Positions 21,601 to 32,650 of a stretch of 64,000 nt of DNA are shown here, in pieces (positions within the stretch are counted from its first letter, which is position 1; each line of letters begins with the position of its first letter). The position numbers were made by a program, and so were the translations under genes. The stretch is from Ascarosepion bandense (lineage: Eukaryota > Mollusca > Cephalopoda > Sepiida > Sepiidae): NCBI GenBank assembly GCA_037127315.1, contig JBBBDQ010001293.1:134501-198500 (forward strand), read 5' to 3'. The notes under the pieces are model-generated. The model ran no database searches. It saw only the letters and a list, made by a program, of their open reading frames with translations, and was not told the DNA's origin.

Positions 21601-21945
21601 ATTTCCCTTCTAAACAAGACTTTTTCAGAATGAACCTTTTCAAAGACCATTTATTCATTAACTTACTTTCTCTCAAATTACAGAGAGTGTGAGAAAACGT
21701 TTTATCTTTCTACATTGTTCACAGTTAAATGCATGCTTTTCTTTAATGAATGTAAAATTGTTAATGCATGTCCATTTTGGCTACATTTCGTCGTTGGTTA
21801 TTCTTTATATGAGTTTAATTTATTTTCTAATCCTAAATATAAAGCAATTGTGGAGGTCTCCGTTATATTTTTTGCCCAACTCGATGTGTGTGCCTGGAAA
21901 CATCTACAGAACCTTATATCTGTTGTTTTGACACCCTTCTTCTTC
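21601..21945. other. unassigned DNA
   Basis: No gene is supported. The overlapping frames 21689-21931 and 21715-21999 lack any family signature. Confidence 0.35.
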
Positions 21946-21966
21946 TATAAAGTAATTTTCAAGCAT

Positions 21967-22250
21967 GTGCGTTGTGGTGCAGTGGATATCGATTCGTAAC
22001 GACAAATCGGGGTCCGAGTTCGAAATCCTCTTGAATTCTTTGCATTCACTTACCATTGCGAAAGGTATTAATCCGTATCTTTCCTCCAGTTATGGGTTAA
22101 ATAATAGGACAGATTGGGTTTTATGGCCTTGGCTGGCAACATATCTACCGCAGAAAGAAATGGAAATCTACTGCAGTCAGTCATGTCTCGAAAGAGACAT
22201 GATCACCCAAAGAGTGCATTGCGTATGGCACTTAACTGACTGACTTCCTT
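21967..22250 (+). mobile_element. SINE-A with a 21-bp target-site duplication
   Basis: Complete element with a body deletion of a few tens of bases. Flanked by an exact 21-bp direct repeat (21946-21966 and 22251-22271, starting TATAAAGTAATTTTC). The long perfect duplication marks it as one of the younger insertions. Confidence 0.9.
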
Positions 22251-22384
22251 TATAAAGTAATTTTCAAGCATTCAAGAATATTGATATTACACATTTGCTA
22301 ATCACACAGTTGTTTCTAATTAAATTTTATTTCTTAATACGTTGTTTATCTGTTGAAAAATACTGTTTCCTTTTTTAATACGCT

Positions 22385-22960
22385 TTCGATGCCACTTATT
22401 CTGTTGTCTGTTACAACTGTTTCAAAATATTTAAATTTCTGCACTTGCTTCATTTTGATAATCTCGTAATGTCGATGCGCTTTGTAGGCGATAAATTACT
22501 CTCTGCTATTCTTTCGTTACTCTGTAGCTTATTCCATAGAAAGTGATCAGAGAAACTACAATTCTTAGTTCTACCAGATTCAACCTTCATAGCTAAGACC
22601 CTCCATGTTATGGATATTGTAGATACCTACGCTCATTCCATTTATATTCAATTGGGGAGACGTAAATTCCAATCAAATATCTTCTTCCAATTGTGAAAAC
22701 AACTTCCAAGACAATGCTGTCCCAATCACTCCAATTTTAACCTGTACATTTCAATAAACTTTCCAACATATCCTTATAAACTGTGCTCCTTACCTCTTAT
22801 CCTATAACTCTATGCATCGAGTGCCTCTTGGGCCTTGTATAAGGGAATCATTGTAAAAAAACCCTTTTGGGCCCCCTTTCTTGCAATTGACAGTCCTTTT
22901 CTTAACTAAATTGTCTAAGTATTGCAACAGTTTTCTTTCGGTGTCAGCTACTAAACACTG
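22385..22960 (-). pseudogene. RTE-like LINE remnant, region after the RT active site
   Basis: The complement contains the AAATATTTAAATTTCTGCAC and GCACTTGCTTCATTTTGA phrases that match the VQKFKYL segment of better copies (51305-51340), and an ACTGTC segment near 22950. Heavily decayed; no open frame. Confidence 0.4.
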
Positions 22961-23329
22961 TCATGGCGTTAACCGAGTCAATATTTATTTTCTAATCTGG
23001 CGCATCTAATCAGTGAATAATAATGTATACTGTGATTCATATTATTAAGAACAGAATACAATTCCTCTTTCTTATGCTTTTTTGTGTATTTACAGTGAGG
23101 TATGTAAAACCGAGCGCAATTTGAACTTGGTTTGACGATTCTGTTTTTCTTGATTTTATCCGTTAGTCTAAAGCTAAATCATCAATAAAAATAAATTGCG
23201 ATTACAATATGTGCAAGAATCTTCCTCCAAATTACATTCCCTCCTATCGCAGGTACTTCTTACAATCACGATTTGTGTCAATCGTACTGTTGTAACCGCC
23301 AGCAAATTTCTTAAAACTCGCATTATTAA
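22961..23329. other. unassigned AT-rich DNA
   Basis: No gene or recognised repeat; directly precedes the CpG-bearing stretch. Confidence 0.35.
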
Positions 23330-23484
23330 CTGCTTTTCAGGGGTTTCACCGCCATTTGCAAGCCAGGAAGGCGCATGCGCGGATCATTTTCAGCCATTGA
23401 CTAAAATTGTTTGCATCCTTCTTACAACTCCTCGGGTCACAGACAAGCAAGTACACTTTTCGCCGAAGCAGTAAAGAAGAGAAG
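23330..23484 (+). promoter_or_regulatory. candidate housekeeping-type promoter (NRF1 and YY1-like sites)
   Basis: A perfect NRF1-type palindrome GCGCATGCGC lies at 23371-23380, with a YY1-like CGCCATTTGC about 20 bp upstream (23350-23359). CG dinucleotides are denser here than in the surrounding DNA. Both sites typically sit close to start sites of housekeeping genes. No TATA box is evident. Direction is inferred from the possible exon downstream. Confidence 0.3.
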
Positions 23485-23510
23485 ATGTTAGTTTTGTGCG
23501 GAGCTGGTAG
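23485..23510 (+). CDS. possible first coding exon, partial gene
   Basis: ATG at 23485 opens MLVLCGAG and runs to TGGTAG followed by GTGGGT, a good splice-donor context (donor GT at 23511). It lies 105 bp downstream of the NRF1-type site. Without splicing the frame continues to 23625 (PDDKIVAVCDLYLSVLVFID), so it may instead be a longer exon. The protein is not recognised and no downstream exon is identified. Confidence 0.2.
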
Positions 23511-23625
23511 GTGGGTGAATCCTGACGATAAAATCGTGGCCGTCTGCGACTTGTATCTGTCAGTTCTTGTGTTCATCGACGGGGGAAAGGGAACATGGCA
23601 TATTACAGAGCAAGGTGTTGGGTAG

Positions 23626-24320
23626 GTGATGGGCCACTCGGTATTTGCTGGAGGGCCGAGAAACTTCCTCGGATCAGAAATCAATGAGTCAAAAATTGCC
23701 CATTCGGTATACAGGCATGCGTCGAAGATGGTAATATCTTGGAAAAAATTGCTGTTTGGTCGCTGTGTTGAACGGGGACTGGGTTGGAGAGTTTAGAATA
23801 AGAGGACAAAATGCATATTTACAATGAAGGAAAACCGTATGACATGAAGTTGGAAAATTCATATAAATGACCCCATTTTTTATTTGCCAAACGATAATTG
23901 ATAGAGGGAAACAGAGGAATAGTTGCATTTATGTTAAAATCCATGGCGATATCTATAATCGTTAAACTATGTTTTACCAATGGTCATTCGTTTAGTGGCT
24001 TTAACATTAAAGGAATTATAGCGAAACAAAAGTCTTGCAGCAATAACGGAATAAACAAGATTTGTTTTCTTATTTAACAAGCAAGACAATAAAGCCACTA
24101 AGATGCAGTAAAATTGCTGAGAATGGGAAAATATGAAAAAGAAAAACACTAAGCAGAGAGAACTGTAAAAAGAAAAAGAATTAACGCAGTAGATGACGAT
24201 TGATATTGCATTTATATTATTGAAAACAATGTTGACGATTAAGGAAGGAAGGACGAAACCGAAAGAGAGTTCAACAATCGAGAACAGTGATCGAAAACAA
24301 CTTTTGTATAGAACATGAAG
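23626..24320. other. unassigned DNA
   Basis: No gene or recognised repeat; would be intron 1 if the preceding exon is real. Confidence 0.35.
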
Positions 24321-24324
24321 TTAC

Positions 24325-25135
24325 ATCTCTGTTATCTATTAGCCATTAAAGCCAATCGCTCCTACCCTCCCATTAGCTTGGACCAGACTCGTCTTCCTGA
24401 AAGTAAAGCACTGCGCCTCCTCGGGTTAACTATCACAACACACCTCAAGTGGAATGACTATATAGAATCCATAGCTAAATCCGCTGCTAAGAAGGTCGGT
24501 TCTCTGTGCAGGGCCAGGAAGTTTTTCCCGTCTGAAACAAACCTGCACATATACAATTCTACAATTCCCCGTGCTCCTGCTATCCACCTAGGGGTACTTG
24601 ACAAAATCCAGCATAGAATCTGTAATGTGATCGATCCCGACTTGGCAGCTCAGATACAGTCACTTTCTCACAGGCGCAATGTGGCTTCCCTGTGTCTCTT
24701 CTACAAAGACTTTCACGGCTTCTGCTCCGATGAACTTAGCTCACTGGTCCCCCATATATATGAAAAAACTCAAGTCACAAGTTTAGCAACTAGGTCCCAC
24801 CATTTTACTGTGAAACCAATAAATTGTAAACGTAAGTTCTACTCCATCAGTTTCTTTTTTCGCACTTCGCGCCTGTGTAATTCCCTTCCGTTTACTTGCT
24901 TCCTCGACAGCTATAATCTATAATTTATATGTAAAATCAATAGTCATCTCCTATCTCACTAACTTGCATCCTCTCTCTCATGTTCCCTTCTCCGTCCACT
25001 CCACTCTCATCAGTATTCTCATACTTCTCTTACCCACTTCCTGACACCCTCTGTAACCTGTCACTCTTTCTCATAACTGTCCTTTTATGTAACTCCCTGT
25101 ATAACAGTCAGGGCAATACGATTATAAAAAGTTTA
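24325..25135 (+). mobile_element. Jockey/CR1-like LINE, C-terminal RT region and 3' UTR
   Basis: A frame open over 202 codons (24315-24923): LPESKALRLLGLTITTHLKW, then YIESIAKSAAKKVGSLCRAR, IQHRICNVIDPDLAAQIQSL, ASLCLFYKDFHGFCSDELSS and RTSRLCNSLPFTC. This is one of the best preserved C-terminal regions in the window. The 3' UTR ends with the variant tail CAGGGCAATACGATTATAAA. 5'-truncated; not expected to be active. Confidence 0.85.
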
Positions 25136-25189
25136 AACTATAAAATGACAAGACCTTGCCGCCAATCTAGTTCTAAGATATAATTATTA

Positions 25190-25560
25190 ATTAAGGTTAC
25201 CACAGAGGAAAATTCATCAGAACCAAAACCATGAATATGGGCACAGGGAAGTTAAATTATTAACTTAGTAGTGGAACTGAAGACAAGATACGAGGTTAGG
25301 AGCAACAACATTGCATCAGACCAAACGTGGGAGCAGTATTCAAAGCAAGAAAAAATTGTAGACATAAGTATACAAGAGACTCTGACGAGGAACATTGTCT
25401 AGCTCGACTAGGGAAACAACTTTCAATATAATCTTTCCATCTCATGTAAGTAGAAAGCGTTAGTCCGAGAATTCACAAAGAATCAGACTCCTGGGGGTTA
25501 GTATCAGCCATACTGATAGAAGGTAAAATGGGTTCTCTCAGTAGATTAAAATAAAGCAGT
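25190..25560 (-). mobile_element. Jockey/CR1-like LINE remnant
   Basis: Same variant as 9722-10180 on the minus strand: phrases for the KSF/SILHIY and cysteine-rich block are visible but frame-broken (complement of AGACATAAGTATACAAGAG and AATATAATCTTTCCATC). Confidence 0.45.
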
Positions 25561-26090
25561 ACCGTTTTAGAGATTTTAAGATTAAGCCATTCCTCGCCGC
25601 AATTAATAAATATTTTCCAGAACTGCTAGCAATTTGATTTTATTTGACCTTCTTATTATTATGAAGACAAGAATAAATGATTGTTTTCTCAGCATAGATA
25701 TCGAGTTGAGAACTGATACCATTAGGAAACTATCACCGTAATTAAATTAATAAAATAATCAGGATAACCTCTGGCGGGGACTATCATGACACTCAACTAT
25801 AAAGTATCATTTATTGATATTTGTAATATTCGTCTTACTCCGTACCTCTTAATATCTGTGTTATCCATATATACCAGCTTGTTTGATAGGTTAATCGCCA
25901 TATCGCTCTGTTGATTTTGCTTTCAATATGCCACATGTTTCATTCCCTAATCTCTTTTTACTCATTGTGGGCCCTCAAAATGTCAATTGGTCTTTCTTTC
26001 TTAATTTGTTTTAATTTTTGGTAATCAGCCTTTAAATTGTAAACTGAAGACTTAAAAATAATTTTCAATGCCCAAGAATTAAAAAAATGT
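25561..26090. other. unassigned AT-rich DNA
   Basis: No gene or recognised repeat. Confidence 0.35.
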
Positions 26091-26154
26091 TACTGACAGC
26101 AAAAAATAAATTATATCACTAATATGATCTAATAATTATATTTGTTAGTATAAT

Positions 26155-26300
26155 AAAGAAATTTACATTTTTAAGACAATTCTCATCTTTATTGCCATAT
26201 TATGATGTTTACGCTTCGGCCTTCCTCAAGTGTTTCGAATTTCGAACAGAACCTTTTATTTCGTAAACTAGAGTATATTGTTGGAGTTCCACGTGTCATG
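26155..26300 (-). repeat. Penelope-like element end
   Basis: On the minus strand: TTCGAAATTCGAAACACTTG, then AGGAAGGCCGAAGCGTAAAC, then an AAAGATGAGAATTG segment. The order matches the copies at 26640-26790 and 57148-57285. Confidence 0.5.
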
Positions 26301-26394
26301 CCTCTTCCAGATGTCTCAATATCAGTTATCTACCTTTAATTAAACTTTAATTTTTTTCTCAACTCGTCTGTAGTCATGTATTGAACTAAAGGCT

Positions 26395-26660
26395 TTTTCT
26401 TCTTCTATGTGCCATGTCCCTTTAACGATCATAGCTTTCCGTGTCTTTCTATCCCAGGTGGTTCTTAGCACGCATTCTCCTGTTACCCTAACCAAAGCCA
26501 CTCTACTATCCACCTGCTCGGACCCTTCAAATATATTTTCCGGTGCTTTCCCTTGTCTCTTTTCCCCTCTATCTTACCTGTGAGTAACAGATTCTCCAAG
26601 CCTTCCTTTTCATCACATATCCCAAGAACTTCAGCTGTCTCTCCCTGATGCTAGTAAACT
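26395..26660 (-). pseudogene. RTE-like LINE, 3' end
   Basis: The complement carries the family ending (GGACATGGCACATAGAAG), the ATGATCG segment, the region for the LTG-EGKR and W-R stretch, and AAGTTCTTGGGATATGTGAT. No open frame remains. Confidence 0.6.
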
Positions 26661-26795
26661 AAATAAATGGTTCAATTTGAAATGTCAATCACCTGAAGAA
26701 GTTTGGAGCTTACAACGGCCGAAACGTCGTTAATATATCAACTAAGATGAGAAGAACAGTCTGAACAATGTAAATAATCGCAATAATTCATAACA
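26640..26795 (+). repeat. Penelope-like element end with hammerhead-like core
   Basis: AAATAAATGGTTCAATTTG, then ACCTGAAGAAGTTTGGAGC, TTACAACGGCCGAAACGTCG, then ATCAACTAAGATGAGAAG and GAACAATGTAAATAAT. CTGAAGA followed by GAAACGTC has the spacing of the hammerhead-like core reported for Penelope-like terminal repeats. Confidence 0.55.
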
Positions 26796-27219
26796 GAAAT
26801 ATAGACAAATACTGAAAGATAAGAGGAATGACATCTGGTAACATTTAATATTTTCTAAAATTCCGGTTAAGTTGCTAACGACATAACCTTTTTGAGTTAT
26901 TACGCCTTACTGGACAAAAATCACAATGATCAATAAGTCCGGTGTACGCTCGAGTAAAAAATGATTAGTTTACTAATTTGGAAACACGATCGATGTATAC
27001 GTGTGCAAAATGAGTCCGGTCATGAATACTTATAATGAAATAGCGATGATTTATTCATGGAAGATGGAATGAACAAGCTTCATCAAGTGTACCGTATAAT
27101 AAAAATAAAATTAAATAACTTATTGAATATCTCAAACCCTTGATTATGAATTAAACAAAAATTCAACAACATCTATAATATAAAATGGAAGCCTTCCACA
27201 AAGTGTCATTAGAAAAATG
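26796..27219. other. unassigned AT-rich DNA
   Basis: No gene or recognised repeat. Confidence 0.35.
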
Positions 27220-27223
27220 ACAT

Positions 27224-27520
27224 CACTTGGAAATGATGGAAACAAAAAGGAAATTAATACCGAGCATCAGGAAGAGACAGGCTGAAGTTCCTGGGACACG
27301 CAATGAGGAAAGAGGGCTTGAAGAATTTGATACTAACAGGCCAGATAGAGGGGAAAAAGAGACAGGGGAAAGCAACGGATAACATATTTGAAGGACCTCA
27401 TCAGGTGGATGACGAAACGAGAATTCCATGGTGTAACAGGAGAAGGCGTGCTCAGAGCCACCAGATATAGGTAAACGTGGAAAGCCATGATTGACAACGT
27501 CCTGAAGGGACAGGGTACAG
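27224..27520 (+). pseudogene. RTE-like LINE, 3' end
   Basis: Very close to the copy at 11920-12215: shares ATGGAAACAAAAAGGAAATT, AGGAAGAGACAGGCTGAAG with a 1-nt insertion, CAATGAGGAAAGAGGGCTTG and the CAGGCCAGATAGAGG segment. It ends at GAAGGGACAGGGTACAGAG and passes into a GAA repeat. Confidence 0.75.
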
Positions 27521-27561
27521 AGAAGAAGAAGAAGAAGAAGAAGAAGAAGAAGAAGAAGAAG
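27521..27561. repeat. (GAA)n microsatellite tail
   Basis: About 13 GAA units at the LINE 3' end, as expected for a short tandem tail of this LINE type. Confidence 0.9.
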
Positions 27562-27805
27562 AGAATTATGGATCATAGAAATGAAAATTGAGAAATAATG
27601 AAACCGCTCTTAATAAGTCAGAAGGTTAAAGCTTTTCATATTGCCAGCCGTCATTAGTGCATTTACAATGATCTTTAAAAGATCCTTGCAAAGAAACTGA
27701 AGTAGTTCTTATTTTTAGCATGGTTTGGTACAATTTCACAACTATACCCAGTGAGGAACGAACTCACTTCACAATGATGGTCAAGACAAATCGTTTAAGT
27801 TGCAG
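27562..27805. other. unassigned DNA
   Basis: No gene or recognised repeat. Confidence 0.35.
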
Positions 27806-28112
27806 AGCTTTAGCTAGAATTTGTGTTGCGGTATTTGAGCTTTAGCTAGAATGTGTGTTACGGTGTTTCGAAACGAGAAATCGGAGAGCCGAGTTTAAAT
27901 TCATTAACACGCAACTACCCTTAGGAAAGGTATTTATTCGTCTTTTCTCGCTTTATATAGGTTGTATAGCAAGAAAGATTGGGTTCTATAGCCTCAGTTA
28001 AAAAGAAATCAACCACGGAAAATAATAACAACTTACAGTGAGAAAATATTTTGCCTAGTCATGTATGTCTTCAAAGAAAAATGATAGCCAAGCGTGTATC
28101 ACGTATGGACGA
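27806..28112 (+). mobile_element. SINE-A, diverged, with a duplicated head start
   Basis: The phrase GAGCTTTAGCTAGAATGTG occurs twice (about 27806 and 27838; the first copy lacks one G), each followed by a TGTTGCGG/TGTTACGG head start, so the head region is duplicated. Box B is damaged. The body and the GTATCACGTATGG end are recognisable. Confidence 0.6.
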
Positions 28113-28445
28113 TGACCAACAAGTAATGATAAAATGCAATGATAATTGATTTATACTATAAACAATTTTCGAAACATTTAATGATAATGATTATTGCAAT
28201 AACTAATAAGTTTCTAATGAATCATAATTGTTAATGCAATGCCTGAATATACACCTTGCAATTTCCACGACTTCAAAATACATGTAGAAACTCAATTATT
28301 GTATGCTTAAATACTTGAGTTGAACTTTAACTAAATATTGCAATAATTAGAATGAAAGCACGTCATTACCTAAAAAAGAGGCTAAAAATAAAAAAATATT
28401 TGAAACTGGTAAGCGTTAGAACTTTACCTTTTGCTTCCCTCTCAA
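28113..28445. other. unassigned AT-rich DNA
   Basis: No gene or recognised repeat. Confidence 0.35.
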
Positions 28446-28449
28446 TAAA

Positions 28450-28790
28450 ATTGGAGTAGATAGACTGAACTATCGCCCGGTTCACACTCCACCCACGTCT
28501 ATTGAACAGGTGTAGAGGCTCATCCCTTGTTCTCTGTTGAGGATGTGGTTTCCGGCTTTCTCTTTTCCAATCTTTTCACTTTTCCTCTTTGTTTATTTTT
28601 TTTTCAATTGGAGTAGATAGACTGAGCTATCGCCCGGTTCACACTCCACGCACGTCTATTGAACAGGTGCAGAGGCTCATCCCTTGTTCCCTGCTTAGGA
28701 TGTGGTTTCCGGCTCTTTTCCAATCTTTTCACTCTTACGTAGCCCCCTGCACACCAGTGGCCTTACCGCCTTGCCCGGGGTGATATAATT
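28450..28790 (+). mobile_element. dimeric repeat with a LINE 3' tail (candidate SINE)
   Basis: Two near-identical units of about 130 bp (28450-28580 and 28606-28731), each GGAGTAGATAGACTGA then CTATCGCCCGGTTCACACTC then CACGTCTATTGAACAGGTG. These are followed by about 55 bp matching the Jockey/CR1-like LINE 3' end (TAGCCCCCTGCACACCAGTG, GCCCGGGGTGATATAATTAA) and a poly(A). The unit has no LINE coding sequence and no evident tRNA boxes. A non-coding body borrowing a LINE tail is how many SINEs are mobilised. Confidence 0.5.
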
Positions 28791-28884
28791 AAAAAAAAAA
28801 AAGCAAAAAAAAAAAACAGTTAGTGACTAATTTATCTATCTTCCTTCTTTGCACTAAAAATGGAACAGCCCTTTTTTATGTGCG

Positions 28885-29130
28885 ATAATATCAAACAAGT
28901 ACAAACATTTAAGTACTTGGGAAGTGTTTTAACGGAAGACGGAAAGTGCGACACTGAAGGCGAATTTGCATGGCCAAGGCAGCATTATAGAAGCTGAGCG
29001 GAGCATTAAGAGTCAGGAAAATTTCGCTAGAAACAAAATTAATTACAGTTTCTGGGAGAGAACGCGTTATCTGCTGTGAACAAGGTGAACATTCCCAAGA
29101 TGACTTATGACTTATTGCTAGCAGAACCAT
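28885..29130 (+). pseudogene. RTE-like LINE fragment
   Basis: Matches the segment at 11600-11760: GTACAAACATTTAAGTACTT, GGAAGTGTTTTAACGGAAG, GAAGGCGAATTTGCATGGCC and a TTTCGCTAGAAACAAA segment, then decays. Confidence 0.6.
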
Positions 29131-29148
29131 CCACGGTTCCCAAAGGGC

Positions 29149-29352
29149 CTCGTCTTCCCAATTTCACTCACAAGGCTTGGGTCAACACGTGGTAGGGTGT
29201 TAGAGACTTTCCAAAAGGTGTCACAGGGTGGGATCGCCTCTTGCAGACCGATAATATCAAGAATTCTGTTAACTAACACATCGACCATGGTTAGATACGA
29301 ACCCTGGCTTCATGATCCGAAAGCGAACAATTTAGCCAGATGGCCGGGCGCC
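29149..29352 (-). mobile_element. second tRNA-derived SINE type (octopus OK-like), diverged
   Basis: On the minus strand a tRNA-like head with a box B-like GGGTTCGTATC (complement at about 29293-29303) is followed by a body whose complement reads ACTCACAAGGCTTGGGTC and AAAAGGTGTCACAGGGTGGG. The CACAAGGCTTGGTCGG-type body is one I recall as very abundant in octopus transcripts. The assignment to that family is from memory and the copy is badly worn. Confidence 0.45.
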
Positions 29353-29403
29353 CAATCAAGAAGTGACATGCGCGATAACAAAGAGCAAGCAATATTATTA
29401 TAG

Positions 29404-30285
29404 GATAATGTTTTAAAATAATTGTTTAATGGTTTTAAAATTATTTAGAGATAGCACCTGACAATACTGCAATCATTTGAAAAGTAATCACAGCTACTGT
29501 AGTCATAAAGAGAAATTCCTAAAGAATGTCAGAATGCTTTTAAAGGAAACAGATACAGATATTTAAAATTATTGTTTAATGCTAAAAGCACCAGGGTTCA
29601 ATAGTTTAAAACACGGCTGGGAACAAAATCTTATATGGCTAATATTCACTCAGACGTAAAGAGCGGATGTAGGCAAACGCAAAACCCAACTGTGCCTGAA
29701 GAGGGAACTGCTAATAGCAGTGTATGAGGCATTTATAACAACGGCATCGAACTAAAGCCTATTTGCAAGGCAAACATAAACATATTGGCTTAATATTTAG
29801 TTCATGGGAAGAGGCTGAAACTATTGAACATTGCGTGTTTGGCTTTCTATTCCTGACACGGAAAGAAGAAATACAAAAATCAATATAAGATTGCACAGTA
29901 GATCCCTTGATCTCACGCAAGACCACATGCTGAAAAATGATATTAACTTTACCCTGAACCTGTCAGAAGAGGTCAAAATGTCATTATTCTTAGTGTCTTT
30001 GCCATTCATATAGACATACTTGTAAAGATATAGCGATTAAGTTCTACAGACAAAAAACATTTTGCAAAAATATGTTAAAGAATATAAAAAGATATGAAAA
30101 AATGTAATATATATATATATTTCTATATGCCAGAAGAAAGTGAGGCAAATGAATGACCAAGTGGAAAAAATATATGTAACGCGTTTCGTACTGTAGACGG
30201 ATTCTATCTCACTAAAGTAATGCGTGTTAACGGATATTTTATATCAACTTTGATTTATACTTCAAGTCAATTGTTATTGGTGATA
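29404..30285. other. unassigned DNA
   Basis: No gene is supported. At 30130-30225 a phrase on the minus strand (TGAGATAGAATCC followed by TACGAAACGCG) resembles the Penelope-like ends but is too worn for a firm call. The two frames near 29830-30009 mirror each other and lack signatures. Confidence 0.35.
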
Positions 30286-30358
30286 CACGTGTGCATTTGC
30301 GCGTAAGTGAACTCCGCTCTCCGACTTCTCCTTCCGAGCCGATATCCATTGCACCACA
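30286..30358 (-). mobile_element. SINE-A head only
   Basis: Only the tRNA-like head and the first bases of the body remain on the minus strand (complement of GAGCCGATATCCATTGCACC); box B is degraded and the 3' part is missing. Confidence 0.6.
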
Positions 30359-30699
30359 AACTACACAACGGTAGGAAAATGGCAGTGGTGTTTTCATCTC
30401 TCTAATATCTTACAAGTTATTAAGGATATTGCTCATCATGTAGCTAGATAAATGTATGATCATTTTATTAAAAAAAATTGCTGTCAATTCACTATAAATG
30501 TATTGTTGGAAAATGTTAAAAAATATAGCTTGTATTTATGTACTTAGTTTTTTCATTTTTGCTCGGGGTCCTCTTGTTACCCATATCTAGGACCATGCCA
30601 TCAGCTGGGTCAGGGTAAACGTTAGAACTAAAGCAATTAAGTCGTGGTTTAACACTTCAGTCGCCTCATCAAAAACCAAACCGCTAAATGTTTATCAGT
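30359..30699. other. unassigned AT-rich DNA
   Basis: No gene or recognised repeat. Confidence 0.35.
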
Positions 30700-30994
30700 C
30701 AGTCAGTTAAGTGCCATATATGATAAACTCTTTGAGCGATCTTCTGTCGAAAAAGACATGACTGACTGAGCAGAAGATTATCCCGCCGTAAGTTGCCATT
30801 ACTTTCTGCGGTAAACTGGTAGGCAAGACTATAGAACCCAATCTGTCCTGTTATTTACCCCATAACTGGAAGGAAGAGACGGATTAATACCTTTTTCAAG
30901 GGTATTTGCACGTAAGTGAATGTAAGGAATTGAACTGAGATTTCAACTCGGCTCTCCGATTTCTCGTTCGGAGCCGATATCCACTGCACCACAA
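30700..30994 (-). mobile_element. SINE-A, full length
   Basis: Tail, hairpin (one arm damaged), body and head are all present on the minus strand. No clear duplication is seen. Confidence 0.8.
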
Positions 30995-31144
30995 TTTGAG
31001 AGCTACAAGAGACAAAGCCAACTGAAAGTTCATAGTCTCCTACATCCTGAAGGAACAAGACACATGAAGAAATTTTTCTAATTAAAAAGTTGAATATTCA
31101 ACATTATGGATAAAAAAGTGAATTTTATACAGTATTTTAGAGAT

Positions 31145-31580
31145 TTTTATGTACCGTGTCCCTTCAGGACGTAGGCGATCATGGACTTCTACTTACCCCT
31201 ATGCTTTATTGCACTTAATATTTCTCTTCTTGGTATCTCCCCTCAAAACCCTGTTCTGCCATCCACTTGCTGAAGCCCTTCAAGTAAGTTTCACGCTGCT
31301 TTCCCGTCTCACTCTTTCCCTCTGTCGGTCTTGTGAGTATTAGATTCTCCCAACCCGCCTTCCTTATTACGCATCCTAGAAACCTCAGCTGTCTCCTAAT
31401 ACTGTTAAGGGTAAGTTTCCTTTTCGTTCGCATCCTCTCCAAAATCTTTCGTTGCTTGCATGTTCTGTCAATAGCATCCTCAGTATCCTTCTGTAGAACC
31501 ACATTCCTGTTGCTTCGAGTAACTTAATCTTTGACTTAGCATGAGCGAAACAGGTCCACACATTTTCCTCTCCCAAAGAA
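31145..31580 (-). pseudogene. RTE-like LINE, C-terminal part and 3' end
   Basis: Minus-strand frames give KLLEATGMWFYRRILRMLLT, then RRQLRFLGCVIRKAGWENLI and LTRPTEGKSETGKQRETYLK, in the family order but in two frames. The 3' end lies at about 31145 (complement of GTACCGTGTCCCTTCAGGAC). Confidence 0.75.
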
Positions 31581-32595
31581 CATATAATGACATCAAAATT
31601 CGAAAATTTATCATAATTTAATAATCAGTCATGCTTAGTTTAAAATGCAACTTATACATATAGGTAGAACAAAATTAATGCTGATAAGAGTGTCACAACC
31701 ATGGTTACAGTGTTCGGGGTCGGGGTAGTTCGCATCGGTCCTGATCTTGCATTATAAAGAGGAAATATCAAGGCATTTCTTTGTGTACACGCGCTATTAT
31801 ATTATAATTGAAGCAGTAATTTTCGAACCAATTGTTTGATTCCCTGAAATCAGATCATAAAAAAGGATTCCTTTCCTAACGCCATCAAATTCACAGCGAC
31901 AGATTCTGTGGATGGCTATCAACTCTTAATGCATGCGGTGATGGGTCACTTCAATTACATCGCGAAATCTTATAGTTCGCAAGTTGAAAAACGGAACTCT
32001 TTCGTTAACATTAAGTACTGAATCACGCACTAAAATAAACCAGGTATCTTGAAACGTCTTGTCGCTGGAAAGGCAGGATGGGCATCGAAGAGAAGAGTGA
32101 ATGTATGACGAATATCTGTTCTATAGATTTTATTACTGTTACTATACGGGTGGTGATCCGATCAAGTAGTAAAAACAGTAGGGACTTCGAACATTTGTTA
32201 ATTTTATTAGGGTGATTGTATATACTAGATTTTATCACTAGCCTTTGTCTATTCTCATACGACATTCTTTTGTCCTTACCTTCTATCCTGTATGTATCCC
32301 TCATTTTGAGTTATGGTTATTTATAAATTCGGATCTGATTTCGCGATCGCATTCTTGCAACTATTTTTCAACATTTTGATTTTTCTTTACGATATTTTTT
32401 CTTACTCTTTGATTTTAATTTATTTCTCTATCGGTTTGAAAAAATTTATGTCGATATCTGACTGACTATTTCATTAAATTTCTCATTCTTTTCAATTTTC
32501 TTAACAATCCTATCACTTACCACTTCTTTCTCACGCGCTTACTTCCATCAAATTCTATAATTTTTACGTTTTCACTTATCTCTTAATCCTCTTTT

Positions 32596-32596
<1 letters not shown>
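31581..32596. other. unassigned DNA
   Basis: No gene or recognised repeat over about 1 kb. The stretch 31840-32010 has more even base use than its surroundings but no clear frame. Confidence 0.35.

Positions 32597-32597
<1 letters not shown>

Positions 32598-32646
<49 letters not shown>
32598..32646. repeat. (TA)n microsatellite
   Basis: About 24 TA units, directly upstream of the second hammerhead-like copy. Confidence 0.9.
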
Positions 32647-32649
<3 letters not shown>

Positions 32650-32650
<1 letters not shown>

